A stretch of DNA of 10,282 nt from Sphingomonadales bacterium (GTDB lineage Bacteria; Pseudomonadota; Alphaproteobacteria; Sphingomonadales; Sphingomonadaceae). Below are positions 5,962-10,282 of the stretch, piece after piece. The DNA is taken from positions 1 to 10,282 of the forward strand of contig JAGWUU010000098.1 of assembly GCA_028868335.1 (NCBI GenBank), written 5' to 3'. The position numbers were made by a program, and so were the translations under genes. Every line of letters starts with the position of its first letter. Position 1 is the first letter of the stretch. The notes beneath the pieces were generated by a model. The model saw nothing but the letters and a program-made list of their open reading frames with translations, was not told the DNA's origin and ran no database searches.

Positions 5962-6981
5962 ATGACCGTGGTTACCGATACCCCCTCTGGACGCCGCATC
6001 GCCGGCCGTCCGCGCGTCCACGTCACGCGACGTCTCCTCCCGTCTGTTGAGGAACGGATGGCCGAACTGTTCGACGTGACGCTGAACGATGAAGATCGCC
6101 CGCTCAGCCGCGACGAACTGATCGCCGCCATGGCCGAAAGCGACGTTCTGGTGCCGACCGTCACCGATCGAATTGATGGGGACATGATGGCCGCCGCCGG
6201 CACGCGGCTTGGCCTGATCGCCAATTTCGGAGCGGGGATCGAACACATCGATCTCCACACCGCGCGCGAACGCAAGATTATCGTCACCAATACGCCCGGC
6301 GTGTTCACCGACGATACTGCCGACCTGACGATGATGCTGATCCTCTCCGTCCCGCGTCGCGTCGGCGAAGGCAGCCGCCTTATCCGTGACGGCAAATGGA
6401 GCGGCTGGGCTCCTTCGACCATGCTCGGCCATTGCCTCGGCGGCAAGCGGCTGGGGATCGTGGGGATGGGTCGGATAGGCCAGGCCGTCGCGCATCGCGC
6501 GCGCGCCTTCGGGCTGGAAGTGGTCTATCACAATCGCCACCGCCTGCCCCCCAGCATCGAGAACATGTTCGGCGCGCGATACGAGCCAGACCTTGAAGTG
6601 CTGATTGCCGAATCGGACATCATCTCGCTTCACTGTCCGGCGGGAGCGGGAACGCATCATCTGCTGAACGCATCGCGGATCGCCTCGATGAAGCCCCACG
6701 CCTATGTCATCAACACGGCGCGCGGCGACCTGATCGACGAGGAGGCGCTGATCGCCGCGCTGCACGAAGGCCGCATCGGCGGCGCAGGTTTGGACGTGTT
6801 CGCGCGTGAACCCGTGGTCGACCCGCGGCTGATCGCCATGCCCAACGTCATCACCCTGCCCCACCTTGGCAGCGCCACCCTTGAGGGACGCAGCCATGCC
6901 GGAGAAAAGGTGATCGCCAACATCCGCTTCTGGGTCGATGGACATCGCCCGCCGGACCAGGTGCTCGAAGGCTGGGCGTAA
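5962..6981 (+). CDS. D-2-hydroxyacid dehydrogenase, probable glyoxylate/hydroxypyruvate reductase (D-glycerate dehydrogenase)
   Basis: This 339-residue cytosolic enzyme belongs to the NAD(P)-dependent D-2-hydroxyacid dehydrogenase family. It has the nucleotide loop GMGRIG (168-173) and the catalytic triad R254 in NTARGD, E283 in FAREP and H301 in LPHLGSAT. The substrate loop NFGAGIEHID (88-97) and VTNTPGVFTDDTADL fit the glyoxylate reductase/D-glycerate dehydrogenase group more than 3-phosphoglycerate dehydrogenase, which would usually have a regulatory C-terminal domain that is absent here. The second strand of the Rossmann fold ends YHNRHR (N191-R192) rather than in an acidic residue, which favours NADPH. 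No ribosome site precedes ATG 5962. It is divergent from the SH3 gene by 84 bases and precedes amt by 117 bases. The exact substrate is inferred. Confidence 0.93.
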   Translation: MTVVTDTPSGRRIAGRPRVHVTRRLLPSVEERMAELFDVTLNDEDRPLSRDELIAAMAESDVLVPTVTDRIDGDMMAAAGTRLGLIANFGAGIEHIDLHTARERKIIVTNTPGVFTDDTADLTMMLILSVPRRVGEGSRLIRDGKWSGWAPSTMLGHCLGGKRLGIVGMGRIGQAVAHRARAFGLEVVYHNRHRLPPSIENMFGARYEPDLEVLIAESDIISLHCPAGAGTHHLLNASRIASMKPHAYVINTARGDLIDEEALIAALHEGRIGGAGLDVFAREPVVDPRLIAMPNVITLPHLGSATLEGRSHAGEKVIANIRFWVDGHRPPDQVLEGWA

Positions 6982-7012
6982 CTCGACCGCCACGCAATTT
7001 CCGATCGTGCAA

Positions 7013-7028
7013 CAGCTTGCCCAAGCTG
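7013..7028. promoter_or_regulatory. perfect 7+2+7 palindrome, candidate operator upstream of amt
   Basis: CAGCTTG (7013-7019), CC, then CAAGCTG (7022-7028) form a perfect inverted repeat in the 117-base gap between the 2-hydroxyacid dehydrogenase and amt genes. There is no U tract after it, so it is not an obvious terminator, and its spacing differs from the NtrC consensus. A dimeric repressor or activator site is the likeliest reading. No convincing sigma70 or sigma54 promoter was found in the gap. Confidence 0.4.
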
Positions 7029-7098
7029 CAATCGTTGCTCTATGGCGGCGCCCGAGGAATCGCGCCGACTGCCGCCGCGCCGGGGGAGTATTGATACC

Positions 7099-8403
7099 AT
7101 GCGCAAAGTCGCAGCCGTCTGCGCGGCCGCCACGCTAACGCTGATGCCCGCAATTGCCTGGGCACAGGACGCCGCCGATGACGTTGCCGATACGGGCGAC
7201 ACTGCGTGGATCCTGATTTCGGCGGCTCTGGTACTGCTGATGACCATGCCGGGGCTGACCTTGTTCTACGGTGGGCTTGTCAGGGCCAAGAACTTTCTGT
7301 CCGTGCTCGTCCAGGTTGGTGCGATCGCCGCGATTGCCTCGCTGCTGTGGGTGGTCTGCGGCTATACCATCGCCTTTGGACCGGTCGGCAATGGCTGGAT
7401 CGGTGGTCTTTCCAATGTGATGCTCAACAACCTGGGCAATGTCCGCGTCAACTACACCGTCCCGGAAAGCGCGTTCGCGCTGTTCCAGATGACCTTCGCG
7501 GCGATCACGCCGGCGCTGATGGTCGGGGCCTGGGTCGATCGCGCGCGGTTTGGCTGGACGGTAGGCTTCTGCGCGCTCTGGAGTTTGCTGGTCTATGCCC
7601 CCGTAGCCCATTGGGTATGGGGTGGCGGCTGGCTTTCGGCAGCGATGGGTACGCTCGATTTTGCTGGCGGCATCGTGGTTCACACCACTGCTGGCGTTTC
7701 CGCGCTGGTCGTCGCGCTGCTTCTCGGCAAGCGGCAGGGCTTTCCGCGCACGCTGATGCTGCCGCACGCGCCGTCGCTGACCATGGCTGGCGCGGCGCTG
7801 CTGTGGGTTGGCTGGTTTGGCTTCAACGGCGGCTCGGCACTCGCCGCCAATGACGATGCGGCAAGCGCGATCATCAATACCCACGTCGCCGCTTGCATGG
7901 CCGCGATGGTCTGGCTGGTGATCGAACGCTTTACCGTGGGCAAACCTACCAGCGTCGGGTTCGCCACGGGCGCAGTCGCCGGATTGGCAACGGTTACCCC
8001 GGCTGCGGGGTTCATTTCACCGGGGGCGGCGATCGTGCTCGGCACGCTGGCCGCCGCGATCTGCTATCCGATGATCCAGATCATCAAGCAGCGGCTCAAG
8101 ATCGACGATTCGCTTGACGTGTTTACCGTGCATGGCGTGGGCGGCATCACCGGTTCGCTGTTGGTCAGCGTATTCCTGTCGTCGGCGCTGGGCGGCACCG
8201 GTTATGCCGAAGGCAAGACCATGGCGAGCCAGTTTGCCGCGCAGGCGGTGGGCGTTGGCGCGGTTGCGATCTGGTCGGCGGTAGCAAGCGCGGTGATCGC
8301 CGTATTGATCTCGTTCCTGTTCCCGATGCGGGTCAGCGAGGACGACGAACGCGAAGGGCTGGACCTGGCGAGCCATGGCGAACGAGCCTGGGAATTCGAT
8401 TGA
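7099..8403 (+). CDS. amt: ammonium channel/transporter (Amt/MEP/Rh family)
   Basis: This is a 434-residue inner-membrane channel that takes up ammonium as part of nitrogen assimilation. It starts with a signal-like segment (residues 1-22, ending AWAQ) followed by about eleven membrane helices, as in AmtB. The family signature DTAWILISAALVLLMTMPG is at 34-52. The twin pore histidines are H195 in GGIVVHTTAG and H345 in FTVHGVGG, with D187 in LDFAGG matching the conserved aspartate. The C-tail DLASHGERAWEF (422-433) resembles the cytosolic tail that contacts GlnK. The frame stays open to 7042, but ATG 7099 has GGGGGAG about 10 bases upstream and starts the signal peptide. Unusually, no glnK (PII) gene lies beside it. 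It overlaps the DUF805 gene by 29 bases. Confidence 0.96.
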   Translation: MRKVAAVCAAATLTLMPAIAWAQDAADDVADTGDTAWILISAALVLLMTMPGLTLFYGGLVRAKNFLSVLVQVGAIAAIASLLWVVCGYTIAFGPVGNGWIGGLSNVMLNNLGNVRVNYTVPESAFALFQMTFAAITPALMVGAWVDRARFGWTVGFCALWSLLVYAPVAHWVWGGGWLSAAMGTLDFAGGIVVHTTAGVSALVVALLLGKRQGFPRTLMLPHAPSLTMAGAALLWVGWFGFNGGSALAANDDAASAIINTHVAACMAAMVWLVIERFTVGKPTSVGFATGAVAGLATVTPAAGFISPGAAIVLGTLAAAICYPMIQIIKQRLKIDDSLDVFTVHGVGGITGSLLVSVFLSSALGGTGYAEGKTMASQFAAQAVGVGAVAIWSAVASAVIAVLISFLFPMRVSEDDEREGLDLASHGERAWEFD

Positions 8404-8896
8404 GCCAAGCCCGGTGGATCACTTCCGCCGGGTCGGTTTCTGGAGCCTGCTTGGCCAGGTAGTTCGGCGCAGTCTGGACTTTCGCTGCCGCGCGACCAGG
8501 GCGGAACTTGCCGTTGGAGTGATCGCAGCGCTGGTATTCGTGCCGCTTGCGGGAATGCTCGCTTCGCTGGCACCCTTTCCCGACACTGTTTGGTCCACAC
8601 CGTTGATCGAGGCGGTTTCCGTCGTGCCCCTGCCGGCGCTGCTGGTCCGCCGGCTCCACGATCATGACCGCCGCGGTTGGTGGATGCTGCCCGCCGTATT
8701 TGCATTCGCGCTTGCGATGAGCCGGTCAGCAGTGGCGGCAAGCCAGGGGATCGAGGCGCGCATCGCGCTCGATCGGGTGATCTGGCCGCTCGACTGGCTG
8801 GCAATCGTCGGCAACATCGCGATGGTCGCGTTGCTGGTCCTGCCGGGGACGCCCGGTGAAAACCGCTTTGGCCCCAACCCTCGAACCGGGGCTTAG
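8375..8896 (+). CDS. DUF805 family membrane protein
   Basis: This 173-residue protein of unknown function has the DUF805 pattern: an N-terminal polar part with FRCRATRAELAVG (36-48), membrane segments at about 46-66, 102-120 and 138-157, the loop VRRLHDHDRRGWWMLP (91-106), and the C-terminal PGTPGENRFGPNPR (157-170). Family members are small inner-membrane proteins whose role is not established. The ATG at 8375 overlaps the end of amt by 29 bases in another frame, which suggests coupled translation on one transcript. A GTG at 8414, after the amt stop, is an alternative start that keeps all of the domain. Neither start has a strong ribosome site. Its TAG (8894-8896) overlaps the stop of the convergent flavoprotein gene by three bases. 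Confidence 0.88.
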   Translation: MANEPGNSIEPSPVDHFRRVGFWSLLGQVVRRSLDFRCRATRAELAVGVIAALVFVPLAGMLASLAPFPDTVWSTPLIEAVSVVPLPALLVRRLHDHDRRGWWMLPAVFAFALAMSRSAVAASQGIEARIALDRVIWPLDWLAIVGNIAMVALLVLPGTPGENRFGPNPRTGA

Positions 8897-10282
8897 TCCC
8901 CCGTCAGAATCCGATCGACAAGCTGCTTCACCGTTGGCGTGAAGTTGTTCGAGTAGAACGGATCCTGCTTGAAGCGATAGGCGGCGTGGCCCGCGAACAT
9001 CAGGTTCTTCTCGAGGTCGCCGCCGTGAGCGATGTCTTGCAAGGTCTTCTGAATGCAGAAGCTGCGCGGATCGGCAAGATAGCCGGTGGTGTAGTCGTCG
9101 TGGTCCTTCCACGAGGAGAACCCGCAGTGCGACAGGCAGCCCATGCAGTCCTTCTGGTCCTGCTGGATTTCCTTGCGCTCGGCCGGGTTTACGAAAACGA
9201 TTGTGTCGTCGGGCGTGCGCAGGCCATCGACATAGCCCTCCGCCGCCCAGCCGCGCGCGCGTTCCAGATCATGCGGTGTGACCCAGAAGTTCTTGCCCTT
9301 GACCCCGACGTCGAGCCGGACGGTATGATCACCGGCCTCAACCTTCGAATAGGGAATCTGCCGGTGTGAGCGATCTTCCAGGCTGCGCAGGAACGGGTTG
9401 CGGACCGCCGAACTGTAGAACCCGGTCGGCGAGAAACGGTGGAGCAGCACGTCGCCCGGTTCGAGCAAGCGCAAGTGGTCCTTCCAGCCCTGCGGAATCG
9501 GGCTTTCCTGGGTGAGCAACGGCCGTGTGCCGAACTGAAAGGCGATCGAGCCCAGTTCCGGGTTGTCGATCCAGTGATCCCATTCGCGCAGGAACCACAC
9601 CCCGCCGGCCATGATAATCGGCACTTCATCCGAAATGCCTTCAGCGCGCATCGTTTCGCGCAGTGCCTTGACGCGGGGATAGGGATCCTCCGGCTTGAGG
9701 GGATCCTCGGCATTCGACAGGCCATTGTGCCCGCCCGCCAGCCACGGGTCTTCATAGACCACTGCCGCCATCAGGTGCGCGACCTTGTTGTAGGCGCGCT
9801 TCCACAATGCCCTGAAGGCACGTGCCGAGCTGATGATCGGCAGGTAGTTCACGTCAAACCGCGCCGCGATTTCCGACAGGCGGTATGGCATTCCCGCCCC
9901 GCAGGTGACGCCGGTGACAAGGCCGCGGGTACGCTCCAGCACGCCTTCGAGTACCTGCTGCGCGCCGCCCATTTCCCACAGCACGTTGATATTGATCGCC
10001 CCCTTGCCGTTGGCGATGTCATAGGCGCGCTTTACCTGTTCGACGGCACCGTCGATAGCGTAGCGGATCAGTTGTTCGTGCCGTTCGCGACGGGTCAGCG
10101 CGTCATAAACCTGGGGGATGATCTTGCCTTCGGCGTCATAACTGTCAGCATTGACCGCGCTGACCGTGCCGATTCCGCCGGCAGCCGCCCACGCACCCGA
10201 ACTCGAATGATTCGAAACGGCCACGCCCTTGCCGCCTTCGATCAATGGCCAGACTTCACGTCCACCATAAAGAATCGGCTTC
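8893..10282 (-). CDS. nitronate monooxygenase-like FMN oxidoreductase, N-terminus beyond the window
   Basis: The frame is open from the right edge to the TAA at 8893-8895, giving at least 462 residues. An apparent start at 10245 is a TTG inside the gene: in-frame upstream residues KPILYGGREVWP continue the protein to the edge. Residues are numbered from the first complete codon in the window. It belongs to the 2-nitropropane dioxygenase/nitronate monooxygenase group of FMN TIM barrels, with SNHSSSGAWAAAGGIGT near the N-terminus, LAGGHNG (181-187) matching the family GGH motif, and the FMN-phosphate segments IMAGGVW (223-229) and FQFGTR (248-253). The C-terminal region carries CMGCLSHC (379-386) plus C409 in SFCIQK, an uncommon cysteine cluster. 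Function is probably oxidation of nitronates or a related flavin reaction; the substrate is unknown. It is convergent with the DUF805 gene. Confidence 0.88.
   Translation of the reverse strand, partial: KPILYGGREVWPLIEGGKGVAVSNHSSSGAWAAAGGIGTVSAVNADSYDAEGKIIPQVYDALTRRERHEQLIRYAIDGAVEQVKRAYDIANGKGAININVLWEMGGAQQVLEGVLERTRGLVTGVTCGAGMPYRLSEIAARFDVNYLPIISSARAFRALWKRAYNKVAHLMAAVVYEDPWLAGGHNGLSNAEDPLKPEDPYPRVKALRETMRAEGISDEVPIIMAGGVWFLREWDHWIDNPELGSIAFQFGTRPLLTQESPIPQGWKDHLRLLEPGDVLLHRFSPTGFYSSAVRNPFLRSLEDRSHRQIPYSKVEAGDHTVRLDVGVKGKNFWVTPHDLERARGWAAEGYVDGLRTPDDTIVFVNPAERKEIQQDQKDCMGCLSHCGFSSWKDHDDYTTGYLADPRSFCIQKTLQDIAHGGDLEKNLMFAGHAAYRFKQDPFYSNNFTPTVKQLVDRILTGD

Noticed and set aside
5917..6993. 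A 358-codon minus-strand open frame antisense to the 2-hydroxyacid dehydrogenase gene
   Set aside because: The opposite strand encodes a full dehydrogenase with cofactor loop and catalytic triad; the antisense product has shadow-type composition.
7008..7030. An NtrC-type binding site formed by TGCA at 7008-7011 and TGCA at 7027-7030
   Set aside because: The spacing between the TGCA halves is too long for the NtrC consensus, and no sigma54 GG/GC promoter elements were found nearby.
7042..7098. A longer start for amt at 7042
   Set aside because: The extra 19 residues are Arg/Pro-rich and would precede a signal-like segment; the ATG at 7099 has a good ribosome site and begins that segment.
1..10282. 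A defence island, biosynthetic cluster or mobile element
   Set aside because: All larger genes are recognisable housekeeping or core-metabolic families in dense arrangement. No transposase, integrase, nuclease-helicase, toxin-antitoxin pair or array repeat was seen on either strand.

Overview
The window is GC-rich, densely packed bacterial chromosome. I place it in the Alphaproteobacteria and most likely the Sphingomonadales (Novosphingobium/Sphingomonas-like). The basis is gene order and remembered protein style: separate nuoC and nuoD, a CalB-like aldehyde dehydrogenase, an SH3 protein divergent from a D-glycerate dehydrogenase, and a long nitronate monooxygenase-like protein. No database search was possible. 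I see no tRNA, rRNA, CRISPR array, insertion sequence or phage gene.

Positions 1-2002, minus strand: the 5' end of a complex I operon, nuoA-nuoB-nuoC-nuoD, with nuoD cut by the left edge. Each gene overlaps the next by four bases at the stop/start junction, or nearly so at nuoB/nuoC. Just upstream on the same strand (2108-3535) is a CalB-type aldehyde dehydrogenase, separated by a gap holding a weak hairpin and a candidate nuo promoter.

Positions 3536-5043: a divergent promoter region, then a plus-strand acetyl-CoA C-acetyltransferase (thiolase) closed by a textbook UUCG-loop terminator. Next is a small secreted His/Arg-rich protein with an internal 19-residue repeat (5129-5368). It is convergent with a periplasmic SH3-like protein (5407-5877, minus), which in turn is divergent from a D-2-hydroxyacid dehydrogenase (5962-6981, plus).

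Positions 6982-8896, plus strand: a leader region with a perfect 7+2+7 palindrome, then an ammonium channel gene (amt) with no glnK beside it, overlapped at its 3' end by a DUF805 membrane protein gene. Positions 8893-10282, minus strand: a nitronate monooxygenase-like flavoprotein whose N-terminus lies beyond the right edge. It carries an unusual C-terminal cysteine cluster, and its stop codon overlaps that of the DUF805 gene.

The genes are mostly core metabolism: respiration, aldehyde oxidation, C4-acyl-CoA chemistry, glyoxylate/hydroxypyruvate reduction and ammonium uptake. I found no defence system, biosynthetic cluster or mobile element. The least explained items are the small His/Arg-rich secreted protein, the cysteine cluster of the flavoprotein, and the palindrome in front of the glnK-less amt.
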